The notes under the pieces are model-generated. The model did no database searches, had not been told where the DNA came from, and saw only the letters and a list, made by a program, of their open reading frames with translations. Below are positions 18,059 to 24,403 of a stretch of 33,320 bases of DNA, one piece after another. The translations under genes were made by a program, and so were the position numbers. Numbering within the stretch: position 1 is the stretch's first letter; each line of letters begins with the position of its first letter. Source of the DNA: a virus; IMG/VR virus record IMGVR_UViG_3300028393_000212, positions 1-33,320 of that record; one strand, 5' to 3'.

Positions 18059-18085
18059 ATTACCCATACTCATACTACTCATACT

Positions 18086-18193
18086 ATGCGCATACTCGAC
18101 GAACTCATACTAGCTGTTATCATTGGACTACTACGTGTACTAGCTGTCATAGTCATATTTGGCTTGTCACTAGTACTAGTTAGACACTTATAG
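18086..18193 (+). CDS. Possible 35-aa single-span membrane peptide
   Basis: MRILDELILAVIIGLLRVLAV, then IVIFGLSLVLVRHL: a short polar start, then a hydrophobic run with one internal Arg and a basic end. There is no ribosome site or promoter close by, so it is only a candidate. Strongly membrane-like composition over a whole frame is the sole support. Confidence 0.3.
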   Translation: MRILDELILAVIIGLLRVLAVIVIFGLSLVLVRHL

Positions 18194-18199
18194 TCACAA

Positions 18200-18439
18200 T
18201 CAATCTAAGCTGCTTACATAGTGTGTTCCAGCGTCACGATGTTGTTCGCACAAGTATGTTTGATTTTTGATCCAATTCTTAACTCCACAGTCATATCCAG
18301 TTAGTTGACTAGCTGTGTGTTCACCAATACTCTTACCAGTTGATACAGTACTCACTATGCTTATGCCGGTATAAACTGCGCAACCACTTAGAGTTGTCAC
18401 TAGATATGCTGACATAATTAAACTTGTGTACTTGATCAT
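18200..18439 (-). CDS. Small lipoprotein
   Basis: 79 aa. A signal peptide of 19 residues ends in the lipobox LSGC (17-20), so Cys20 should be lipidated and the mature 60-residue part anchored in the envelope. STGKSIGEHTASQLTGYDCGVKNWIKNQTYLCEQ has the 'GKS..H..S...G.DC......K...C' pattern of small bacterial and phage lipoproteins with two cysteines. A phage lipoprotein may block superinfection or alter the envelope (inference). No ribosome site; the ATG lies close to a weak -10. Confidence 0.75.
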   Translation of the reverse strand: MIKYTSLIMSAYLVTTLSGCAVYTGISIVSTVSTGKSIGEHTASQLTGYDCGVKNWIKNQTYLCEQHRDAGTHYVSSLD

Positions 18440-18447
18440 CTAGCTAG

Positions 18448-18474
18448 TTTATACTATATGAGTCCCTGAGTCAA
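18448..18474 (-). promoter_or_regulatory. Weak promoter of lipoprotein gene
   Basis: TTGACT and TATAAA with a 15-bp spacer (or TAAACT at 17 bp). The -10 region ends 8 nt before the ATG. Confidence 0.4.
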
Positions 18475-18532
18475 GCTCTGTGAGCACACGGGGCTTGCCG
18501 AAAGGTTTGATTTGATTTAGGGACAACTAGCT

Positions 18533-18573
18533 CAAAAATTTTCCGCTACCGCTTTGCGGGCAAAATATCTGCT
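18533..18573. repeat. Intergenic element A, copy 2 (inverted)
   Basis: The reverse complement begins AGCAGATATTTTGCCCGC and ends AGCGGAAAATTTTTG, about three quarters alike to 4128-4163. It lies between the lipoprotein gene and the promoter of the long plus operon. Confidence 0.4.
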
Positions 18574-18601
18574 TGACTCGCCCAATTTATTCTGTTATAA
18601 T
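18573..18601 (+). promoter_or_regulatory. Sigma70 promoter of long plus-strand operon
   Basis: TTGACT, 17 bp, TATAAT, then AAGGAGACACAC and the ATG at 18623. No other strong promoter is seen until 25370, so it may drive some 20 genes. Confidence 0.85.
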
Positions 18602-18622
18602 ATCTAGTATAAGGAGACACAC

Positions 18623-18967
18623 ATGGCCACAGCTTACTTAGAAACTACACAATGGGATGAAGGTTTGAGCATCAATCACACTTACTTGTTAGAGGGTGAT
18701 AAGATGTTGGCCTATATTCGTGCGGGCACTATGGAGCCGTTTTACTTCAAGGCTCCCATACGCATTGATCGTCGGGGACGTAAGTTTGTTGCGGTTGAGC
18801 CCAATCCATTTGATCAGGAAGTGCCGGAGCAATTGGCACACATTCGTGAGGTCCTGGGCTCAAAAGGAGCTAAGTATGTGGTTGACATGGAGCAAGGCAC
18901 TTGTACTTGTCCAGGTTATACATTCAGGGGCGCTTGTAAGCATACGGCTGAGTTGGTGCCCGCTTAA
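18623..18967 (+). CDS. SWIM-type zinc-finger protein
   Basis: 114 aa. The C-terminal CTCPGYTFRGACKH gives Cys94, Cys96, Cys105 and His107, a CxCx8CxH SWIM motif, preceded by the usual strand YVVDMEQGTC. The first 80 residues (YLLEGDKMLAYIRAGTMEPFYFKAPIRIDRRGRKFVAVEPNPF) form a small beta domain. SWIM motifs bind zinc and mediate DNA or protein contacts. First gene of the plus early operon. Confidence 0.8.
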   Translation: MATAYLETTQWDEGLSINHTYLLEGDKMLAYIRAGTMEPFYFKAPIRIDRRGRKFVAVEPNPFDQEVPEQLAHIREVLGSKGAKYVVDMEQGTCTCPGYTFRGACKHTAELVPA

Positions 18968-18984
18968 CACTAGGAAAATACACT

Positions 18985-19314
18985 ATGATGAATAAAAAAA
19001 TTAAAGAGCTTTGGGCCATAACCACAGCACCTCCAATTGACAACTATACCTTGGGCAATATACGCATGAGTAGCCAGCCATCCTCAATTGAGCGTTTCAG
19101 CGAGTTACTTTTAACTGATGTTCTGCAACAGCTGGCTGATGCCAATATCAATCATGCCTGTGGCACAACCTATGATTTGGGTGTGGCTGAAAGCACTAGA
19201 CAAACGCTCATGCGGGCCGTCCAGGCTACTTATGACATCAAGTTCATAGCCAAGCCCACTGAGCCAGCCTTTCCAGTTAAGGTAACTCCTCCATTGCCAG
19301 GTCGCAGGGACTGA
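18985..19314 (+). CDS. Conserved phage protein, 109 aa
   Basis: 109 aa (or 108 from the second ATG). SIERFSELLLTDVLQQLADANINHACGTTYDLGVAESTRQTLMRAVQATYDIKF contains 'ERFxELLxxDV' followed by a 'YD.GVA' turn, a block I associate with T4-like phage proteins. AGGAAAATACACT precedes. The TGA overlaps the next ATG. Function unknown. Confidence 0.75.
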   Translation: MMNKKIKELWAITTAPPIDNYTLGNIRMSSQPSSIERFSELLLTDVLQQLADANINHACGTTYDLGVAESTRQTLMRAVQATYDIKFIAKPTEPAFPVKVTPPLPGRRD

Positions 19315-19430
19315 TGAAGTATCGCCAATTCATTCTGGGCTTTTTAGTTGCCACGCTGTTTTGGGCATGGATACTCAGTGACATAACCATTCCCGAATAT
19401 ACCATTGAACATAGGGCTGTTTGCACATGA
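19314..19430 (+). CDS. Small membrane protein, 38 aa
   Basis: 38 codons in a TGATG overlap with the gene before and an ATGA overlap with the gene after. One hydrophobic span (FILGFLVATLFWAWIL, residues 6-21) with basic residues in front, then an outside tail. Overlap on both sides supports it as real. Confidence 0.6.
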   Translation: MKYRQFILGFLVATLFWAWILSDITIPEYTIEHRAVCT

Positions 19431-19729
19431 AATCATTTAGGGTTAGTCCGTTGGATCGACGTCATAAAGGCCATAAGTACTTTAGCCATTATGTCATGCC
19501 CATTTGGACCATGCACTTGGAGGACAAGTTGCGCTACTTTGAATGGCGCAATTGGTGCTGGGACACGTGGGGTCCGGGCTTGGAACGTGACATGGCTGTA
19601 GAGTGGAACAGCAAGGCCTGGGGCGATGAAGTCAAATGGGCTTGGCACACAGACGATGGAGCCAAACGTCTGTACTTTGCCACAGAGAAAGAATTGAATT
19701 GGTTTACTTTGAGGTGGGCCAGCGAATGA
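19427..19729 (+). CDS. LRW-family protein, 100 aa
   Basis: 100 aa from ATG 19427 (ATGA overlap); the frame also has a TTG two codons earlier. Rich in Trp (YFEWRNWCWDTWGPGLERDMAVEWNSKAWGDEVKWAW) and ending KRLYFATEKELNWFTLRWASE. The last 20 residues match the ends of the proteins at 20795, 21408, 22302, 23020 and 23426. Function unknown. Confidence 0.75.
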   Translation: MKSFRVSPLDRRHKGHKYFSHYVMPIWTMHLEDKLRYFEWRNWCWDTWGPGLERDMAVEWNSKAWGDEVKWAWHTDDGAKRLYFATEKELNWFTLRWASE

Positions 19730-19965
19730 CCCTAGCCGAATACTTTGCCCTGCACAGGCCCAAGCCCCGATATCAATTTGGTGACAGGGTGGAGGGTCGA
19801 TACATGGGCATACCCTGGGTGGGTACAGCCTATACGGACAACCTGCGTAATGAAACAGAGGGTGTCAGGGTAAGCATCCATTTGGACTTGCCCATCAAGC
19901 TGGATGGCCAGTATACTAGTTACATCAGGGTAGAATACAAAGACATTAAAGGACTTAGAACATGA
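19726..19965 (+). CDS. Conserved phage protein, 79 aa
   Basis: 79 aa from ATG 19726 (ATGA overlap); a longer frame start at 19636 would overlap the previous gene by 90 bp and is rejected. A beta-rich small domain: YQFGDRVEGRYMGIPWVGTAYTDNLRNETEGVRVSIHLDLPIKLDGQYTSYIRVEYKDIKGL, with a 'VSIHLDLPI' block I associate with T4-like phages. Function unknown. Confidence 0.75.
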   Translation: MTLAEYFALHRPKPRYQFGDRVEGRYMGIPWVGTAYTDNLRNETEGVRVSIHLDLPIKLDGQYTSYIRVEYKDIKGLRT

Positions 19966-20153
19966 GCGATGATAAACAGCTGGACCCTATTTCAGAGTTT
20001 TTAGCCAAGGGTGGTAAGATACAGCAAATACCCTCGGGGGTATCGGGTAGGGTAGAAGGTGCTCCAATATCAGCTTGGGGTGCTCCACGCAAAGCAGGCA
20101 GGCCAGCACAGGCTGATGTGGCTCCTGTGACGGAAGAGGATGACGACGAATGA
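19962..20153 (+). CDS. Small conserved phage protein, 63 aa
   Basis: 63 aa: MSDDKQLDPISEFLAKGGKIQQIPSGVSGRVEG, then a disordered Pro/Ala segment and an acidic tip EEDDDE. The 'FLAKGGKIQQIPxGxSG' block is common in small phage and bacterial proteins of unknown role. ATGA overlaps on both sides. Confidence 0.75.
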   Translation: MSDDKQLDPISEFLAKGGKIQQIPSGVSGRVEGAPISAWGAPRKAGRPAQADVAPVTEEDDDE

Positions 20154-20533
20154 TAAAGAATGTAATGGGCGGACCCGGCGTTGTGGTCAATGGTGGCAAC
20201 ACAACAATTCAATATATCAATCCCTCCAGCGAGAACCCCATGCAAGGTGTGATACGTGTAAAGGGCAATGACTATCAAGTGTTTGATGGCAGCACATGGC
20301 AGCAATTGGCCACAGGATATGCCAGCGTTAGTTTGGATCCGGAAACACAGGATCTACTTCAATGGGCACGTACACAACGACAGTTGGAGTTGAATCGTAA
20401 AACTCTAATTGAAAACAATGTGGCCATGGCCAAGGCCTGGGCAGCTGTCCAACGTGCCGAAGCTAATTTTGACTTCCTGGCCAAATTTGTTGAAAACGAT
20501 TTGGATGCTGAATTGAGAGAGCTGGCACCGTGA
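20150..20533 (+). CDS. Conserved T4-like phage protein, 127 aa
   Basis: 127 aa. The start is Gly-rich (GGPGVVVNGGNTTIQYINPSS); RVKGNDYQVFDGSTWQQL is a beta block, and the C-terminal half is helical (DLLQWARTQRQLELNRKTLIENNVAMAKAWAAVQRAEANFDFLAKFVENDL). I associate this layout with T4-like marine phages. A structural or scaffolding role is possible, but it sits among early genes. Function unknown. Confidence 0.75.
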   Translation: MIKNVMGGPGVVVNGGNTTIQYINPSSENPMQGVIRVKGNDYQVFDGSTWQQLATGYASVSLDPETQDLLQWARTQRQLELNRKTLIENNVAMAKAWAAVQRAEANFDFLAKFVENDLDAELRELAP

Positions 20534-20820
20534 ACATTTTAAATATATGCATAGAACTGGCTAACCCATTTGATCGCTGGGACTATTATGATAACCTTGG
20601 ATCAATGCACGGGTCTTTGTTCAAACACAAGTTTTGGGAACTAGATCACAGCTACTACAGTCCTATGCTTGTTGATTGTCTAGTTCGTTGGACACGCAAG
20701 CAGGATCATGCTGGCTTTGAGTTCAGCATGGGCGTACTGGGCTATGGTGTTCATTTCCGCATATACGATACTCGCCACTGGGACGATGCTAACAATGCCT
20801 ACGTTAAAACTTACTGTTGA
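20530..20820 (+). CDS. Conserved T4-like phage protein, 96 aa (GTG start)
   Basis: 96 aa, starting in a GTGA overlap. NILNICIELANPFDRWDYYDNLGSMHGSLFKHKFWELDHSYYSPMLVDCLVRWTRKQDHAGFEFSMGVLGYGVHFRIYDTRHW is a well-kept block I associate with marine T4-like phages. Beta-rich and aromatic; no catalytic motif. Unknown function. Confidence 0.75.
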   Translation: MNILNICIELANPFDRWDYYDNLGSMHGSLFKHKFWELDHSYYSPMLVDCLVRWTRKQDHAGFEFSMGVLGYGVHFRIYDTRHWDDANNAYVKTYC

Positions 20821-21067
20821 GCAATGGAAACAAATCCGGGAGGATTTGCACACAGAGCATCCAAAGAGTGTGTTTATGCTCAAAAGCAAAATGCGTAGCA
20901 TATTAGGCTTTACTGTACGTGAGCATAACGAATGGGTTATCAAGCCAGATGGCGGCTACGGTGAACATTCCATTCGTCTTGATTTCTACAATGAAAGAAA
21001 GTATACTATGTTTTTGTTAAAGTTTTCGGAGTTAATAAATGCGAGATCTGATCTTAGAGTACATTGA
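20795..21067 (+). CDS. LRW-family protein, 90 aa (diverged)
   Basis: 90 aa from ATG 20795, overlapping the previous gene by 26 nt; an upstream frame start at 20708 is less likely. The helical start MPTLKLTVEQWKQIREDLHTEHP is followed by a strand-rich half ending SIRLDFYNERKYTMFLLKFSE, the family end with FLLKF in place of FxLRW. Confidence 0.7.
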   Translation: MPTLKLTVEQWKQIREDLHTEHPKSVFMLKSKMRSILGFTVREHNEWVIKPDGGYGEHSIRLDFYNERKYTMFLLKFSELINARSDLRVH

Positions 21068-21197
21068 TGATATTTGGGAAGTTAATCTCGAATACGAATT
21101 CGAAACTAATCAAATTGATATTCATTTGATGAGTGATGACGACTTGTTAAAACTATTTGTAGATATTGTAAGGAAATACCCATATGACGCTAGATGA
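21039..21197 (+). CDS. Small acidic protein, 52 aa
   Basis: 52 codons (MRDLILEYIDDIWEVNLEYEFETNQIDIHLMSDDDLLKLFVDIVRKYPYDAR). The MRDLILEYxDxIWE start and the 'SDDDLLKL' helix are of a kind I associate with small T4-like phage proteins. It overlaps its neighbours by 29 and 14 nt. Function unknown. Confidence 0.65.
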   Translation: MRDLILEYIDDIWEVNLEYEFETNQIDIHLMSDDDLLKLFVDIVRKYPYDAR

Positions 21198-21411
21198 CCT
21201 AAAACACATTTTCCGCTTTCAAACAACAGCAGATGCAGACTATACTCCCAAAGATACTGTAGAATATCTACTAATTGAAGGCAAGAACAAAATGACTGGA
21301 ACACAGGCCGTTCATGAACTGGAGAATCTAGTTGTGTTACTAGATAATTTTGAGTTTGAAGGCTATAAGGATCGCATGCCTATATTTGTCATGCCAGAAG
21401 GCCAGGTGTGA
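21184..21411 (+). CDS. Small protein, 75 aa
   Basis: 75 aa, helical and acidic (MTLDDLKHIFRFQTTADADYTPKDTVEYLLIEGKNKMTGTQAVHELENLVVLLDNFEFEGYKD). An AGGAAATACCC stretch lies upstream. GTGA overlap with the next gene. Not recognised. Confidence 0.65.
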   Translation: MTLDDLKHIFRFQTTADADYTPKDTVEYLLIEGKNKMTGTQAVHELENLVVLLDNFEFEGYKDRMPIFVMPEGQV

Positions 21412-21647
21412 TTGAATTGAAGCACGTAGAAGTTGGAATGTGGAAATTGCCGGGGATTACCTTTAAAGCTGACAAGTTATCAAACGAACTTGCAAAAGAA
21501 ATGGTTGCTTGGGCAAAAGAAAACAAGTGCGGAACCTGTATGGGTCCAGGCTTTTGGTCATTTAGAACAACAGCACAGCGTGATTGGTTTATCCTACGAT
21601 GGATTGATCATATTCCTAAAGAAGATGTTAAAGAAGGACAAACATAA
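21408..21647 (+). CDS. LRW-family protein, 79 aa (GTG start)
   Basis: 79 aa from GTG 21408 in a GTGA overlap. It ends CMGPGFWSFRTTAQRDWFILRWIDHIPKEDVKEGQT, with the family motif FWSFRTTAQRDWFILRW followed by a short extra tail. Function unknown. Confidence 0.7.
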   Translation: MIELKHVEVGMWKLPGITFKADKLSNELAKEMVAWAKENKCGTCMGPGFWSFRTTAQRDWFILRWIDHIPKEDVKEGQT

Positions 21648-21847
21648 TGGATGTAAGTAACGCAGCCAACATGTTGGCAGGAAGTATATTGGTAATGATA
21701 GCATTGGTTGTTATTGTTATTGGTATTGTTGTAATAAACAATATCTTTCATAAGTATTGGCAACCTGTGCAATGGATGAAGATGATGAATCATCCTATGT
21801 ATATTACTCGTGAAGAACCGGTAGTAGAGCACAAGGAACCAAAATGA
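21647..21847 (+). CDS. Small single-span membrane protein, 66 aa
   Basis: 66 aa, TAATG overlap. One strong transmembrane segment (ILVMIALVVIVIGIVVINNIF, about 14-34) followed by HKYWQPVQWMKMM. The 'VINNIxHKxWxPV' signature is of a kind I associate with small phage membrane proteins. Unknown role. Confidence 0.75.
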   Translation: MDVSNAANMLAGSILVMIALVVIVIGIVVINNIFHKYWQPVQWMKMMNHPMYITREEPVVEHKEPK

Positions 21848-22332
21848 TTATCTATCTAGACATGGATGATGTGGTTGCAGATTGGCACACAGCCGCACAA
21901 GATATGCTGAAGATGCGTTGGAACAAAGACAACGAACGCATCCCACAAGAAGATTGGGATCGCATCAAACACAACAGTCATTTCTATCGCAACCTGCCAC
22001 TTAAAGAAGGTGCAAAGGAACTAGTTGAATATTGTCGTAATGCTGTGGCAAGTGGGAGGGCAGATGGCTTGTTCTTTCTCACCGCATTACCACACGATTA
22101 TTCAATGCCCTATACCGCCAGTGATAAAGTATGGTGGGCACACGAACACTTTCCAGATGTTACTGTATTCATTGGACCATTCAGTCACGACAAGTGGCGT
22201 CACTGCAAGCCCGGTGATATCTTAATTGACGACCGTACTAGCAACTGCGAAGACTGGATCAAAGCAGGCGGGCAAGCACACATCTATCGAACTTGGGAAG
22301 CATGCAAGCCATGGCTGGAAAATATTTGCTAA
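21844..22332 (+). CDS. 5'(3')-deoxyribonucleotidase-like HAD protein
   Basis: 162 aa. HAD motif I is IYLDMDDVVADW (nucleophile Asp6, acid Asp8), motif II is FFLTALP, and the Lys plus motif IV is KWRHCKPGDILIDDRTSNCEDWIKAGG. This matches the NT5C/PF06941 class, which removes phosphate from deoxynucleoside monophosphates. In a phage it could tune the dNMP pool from host DNA breakdown. ATGA overlap with the gene before. Confidence 0.85.
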   Translation: MIIYLDMDDVVADWHTAAQDMLKMRWNKDNERIPQEDWDRIKHNSHFYRNLPLKEGAKELVEYCRNAVASGRADGLFFLTALPHDYSMPYTASDKVWWAHEHFPDVTVFIGPFSHDKWRHCKPGDILIDDRTSNCEDWIKAGGQAHIYRTWEACKPWLENIC

Positions 22333-22631
22333 CAAGCGGCCGTCGTATGGGCAAGAGTTATGTGAATAGTTTGCTACAAAACTGGTACACCACCATGGGC
22401 ATCACATATACTCCCAAAATCAAATGGCAACGATTACCAGGACTCAAACTACAAGCCTATGTGGATGATGTGGCACCTCGTGGATTTGAGCGTGGACTGA
22501 ATGAGTCAGACTTGGATCCCGTACAGGCCTGGAGTATTGAATCTAACTGCGGCAAGCGAATGAGTTTCAATGTTTGGCAGTTTCCCAGCGAAAAGCACGT
22601 TACCATGTTCTTAATTAGGTGGGCATCATGA
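22302..22631 (+). CDS. LRW-family protein with P-loop-like start, 109 aa
   Basis: 109 aa from ATG 22302 (ATG 22311 also fits), overlapping the nucleotidase gene. The start AGKYLLTSGRRMGKSYVNSLLQNW looks like a terminase-type Walker A (SGRRMGKS) but no Walker B follows. The end is KRMSFNVWQFPSEKHVTMFLIRWAS, the family motif. Either a fusion or a chance P-loop resemblance. Confidence 0.65.
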   Translation: MQAMAGKYLLTSGRRMGKSYVNSLLQNWYTTMGITYTPKIKWQRLPGLKLQAYVDDVAPRGFERGLNESDLDPVQAWSIESNCGKRMSFNVWQFPSEKHVTMFLIRWAS

Positions 22632-23023
22632 AAAATAACTATGATTATTATAACCAGGTCAAACATAGAGACCGTGCTGGAGACTTGGAGTATTTTATCT
22701 CCAAGTTTGAATGCCGTGTGGAAGACAGCCGCGAGTACAACCAGTATGTGAGACCCAGTTCCTATCATCAGGACTTTTATGATAGAGACAGTTTCCAAAT
22801 GGACACCAAGATAACTCCCATGAAAGCTATACACCTAACTTCGGACAATCTAGCAAGGCTACTGGCAGAGCAGGAACACATGCAACGGCTTACTGATGAT
22901 GCTGAGCAGGGTAAGCAGGTATGGCGGGAAAAAATTAGGGACCGAGCAGTACGAGATGCCAATCCCGCAGTGGAAAAGGCTTATCAAAAATATGTTATAC
23001 TCTTGGAGTTGGCTCGTAAATGA
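22628..23023 (+). CDS. Conserved helical phage protein, 131 aa
   Basis: 131 aa from ATG 22628 (ATGA overlap). The first half is charged and Tyr-rich; the second half (LARLLAEQEHMQRLTDDAEQGKQVWREKIRDRAVRDANPAVEKAYQKYVILLELAR) is a long helical segment with the 'NPAVEKAYxKYxxLLxL' ending I associate with T4-like phages. Unknown function. Confidence 0.7.
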   Translation: MKNNYDYYNQVKHRDRAGDLEYFISKFECRVEDSREYNQYVRPSSYHQDFYDRDSFQMDTKITPMKAIHLTSDNLARLLAEQEHMQRLTDDAEQGKQVWREKIRDRAVRDANPAVEKAYQKYVILLELARK

Positions 23024-23283
23024 CATTAGAAGAAGAAATTCTCAACAAAGCTGGCAAGGCCATGGCCAATGACATTGACCGAGAAGTGCTGTGGGGCATG
23101 CTCCAAGGCATGGGATGGCACCGTGTTATGCTTCCGCGACTAATAGATAATTATCATGCTATTGATATATCTTATTGGTTAGAAGAGAACTGTAAACAAG
23201 CCTTTGAACGTAATGGCAGAGACTTTATCTTTGAAGATAGCAAAGATGCCAACTGGTTTAAGTTGCGCTGGGGATCAGTATGA
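23020..23283 (+). CDS. LRW-family protein, 87 aa
   Basis: 87 aa, ATGA overlap. TLEEEILNKAGKAMANDIDREVLWGMLQGMGWHRVMLPRLIDNYHAIDISYWLEENCKQAF, then NGRDFIFEDSKDANWFKLRWGSV. This is the clearest member: an N-terminal helix with 'DIDREVLWGML..MGWHRV', a middle 'HAIDISYWLEENC' and the family end. I have the impression of close relatives in T4-like marine phages. Function unknown. Confidence 0.8.
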   Translation: MTLEEEILNKAGKAMANDIDREVLWGMLQGMGWHRVMLPRLIDNYHAIDISYWLEENCKQAFERNGRDFIFEDSKDANWFKLRWGSV

Positions 23284-23429
23284 AAATTGTAATAGAATGC
23301 CTGGTTATAGTGGCTATGGTTGAAATACTTTATTTTAATCTTACTTCTACTCCTAAACAAGATTATGTACACTATAATAACCCGTGGGCAAGACCAGTAA
23401 CAAGTGGTCCACTGGAGAAAACAAAATGA
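23280..23429 (+). CDS. Small membrane or exported protein, 49 aa
   Basis: 49 codons with an ATGA overlap at each end. Residues 1-20 (MKIVIECLVIVAMVEILYFN) form a hydrophobic span or uncleaved signal; the rest is polar and Pro-rich. Unknown. Confidence 0.6.
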   Translation: MKIVIECLVIVAMVEILYFNLTSTPKQDYVHYNNPWARPVTSGPLEKTK

Positions 23430-23590
23430 CACACGAATACCATTGTGTGCATGTGGACAAGGTTCCTACATATATATTAGCATGGATGGTGGAAACATTT
23501 GGGCCCGCAGGAAGTCGCTGGTGGCACAACAATAACAAAATCTACTTCAGAGATGAAAAGGATTGGATGTGGTTTGAATTGAGGACATGA
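23426..23590 (+). CDS. LRW-family protein, 54 aa
   Basis: 54 aa from ATG 23426 (ATGA overlap); a longer frame start at 23384 is rejected. YILAWMVETFGPAGSRWWHNNNKIYFRDEKDWMWFELRT is nearly all family motif, ending in WFELRT where others have WFxLRW. The shortest member, so it shows the minimal unit. Confidence 0.7.
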   Translation: MTHEYHCVHVDKVPTYILAWMVETFGPAGSRWWHNNNKIYFRDEKDWMWFELRT

Positions 23591-24399
23591 TGAAACGACT
23601 ATTATTTTTAATCTGCTTTATTAGTACAAGTGTATTTGCAGACGGTGCTTATGCATTGTATGATTACGACCAAAGCGAATATCAAGTATCATTTAATACG
23701 TATGAAGTAAGACCTATTGCCAGTATTACTAAGTTGTTTACGGCTATTACTATTTTGCGAAGCGGTGCTGATCTAAACGAAAAAGTAAAAGTCAACGGTA
23801 AAAGTGGCGGACACTTTCCTAATGGCATGCTAGTCAGTAGGCATGACTTGATGAAGGCCATGATGATTAGCAGTGATAATCGTGCCGCTGAAACATTGGC
23901 CAATACTTACCCTGGCGGCTTTAATGAGTTTATCAAAGATGCTAACGCATACATTCGAGGTCGTGGCCTGATACATACCAGTATTGAAGAGCCCACAGGC
24001 CTAAGCCGTAATAATGTAAGTACAGCTAATGAGTTGATCAGTTTCTTAGGAGCAATTAAAGACAATGAAGCACTAAGAAACTATGCAGATGATAAAACAG
24101 CAGAGATCCTAATCCCTAAAGGCAAGAAGTACATACATATCCAATTGCATAATACCAATCCTAGTATCTTCAAGTTTGATAATATACTAATTAGTAAGAC
24201 AGGGTTTACTAATCCAGCAGGCCGATGTGTTGTCATGCTAGTTGAAAAGGACAAGCGTCACTATGGCATTGCAGTATTAGGGCAGAAGAATGTTAACGAG
24301 CGTAGTCAATTGGCAAACGGTTTAATTACTACGCCACCTTTGCCGACTAAACCTATAGAAAAGAAACCTGACCCAATACAATTTGACTTGCCAATGTAA
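23587..24399 (+). CDS. Secreted D-Ala-D-Ala endopeptidase/carboxypeptidase (peptidase S11)
   Basis: 270 aa. A Sec signal peptide (residues 1-18, ending SVFA) is followed by a complete S11 domain: SITK at 46-49 (nucleophile Ser46), SDN at 96-98, KTG at 204-206. Length and motifs match PBP7-like enzymes, which cut D-Ala-DAP cross-bridges, or DD-carboxypeptidases. It should act in the periplasm on host peptidoglycan. A Pro-rich tail (TPPLPTKPIEKKPDPIQFDLPM) replaces the usual membrane anchor. It sits in the middle of the early operon, not next to lysis genes. Confidence 0.9.
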   Translation: MMKRLLFLICFISTSVFADGAYALYDYDQSEYQVSFNTYEVRPIASITKLFTAITILRSGADLNEKVKVNGKSGGHFPNGMLVSRHDLMKAMMISSDNRAAETLANTYPGGFNEFIKDANAYIRGRGLIHTSIEEPTGLSRNNVSTANELISFLGAIKDNEALRNYADDKTAEILIPKGKKYIHIQLHNTNPSIFKFDNILISKTGFTNPAGRCVVMLVEKDKRHYGIAVLGQKNVNERSQLANGLITTPPLPTKPIEKKPDPIQFDLPM

Positions 24400-24403
24400 A
24401 AAC

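Larger units (their letters stand above)
17300..18085. other. Gene-poor, repeat-bearing region
   Basis: No gene is convincing here. Frames at 17623-17820 and 17859-18047 (plus) end in the TAG of the 14-bp repeat, lack ribosome sites and have odd Ser/Tyr-rich composition. The stretch holds four copies of TAGCAGCGGGGYCT, a 40-bp array of 10-bp repeats, palindromes such as AGTACTAGTACT (17464-17475), and many CTAG words. It could be an origin, a control region or decayed sequence. Confidence 0.6.

Noticed and set aside
22302-22631. Complete ATPase or terminase fragment
   Set aside because: Only a Walker A-like stretch is present; no Walker B or further motor motifs.
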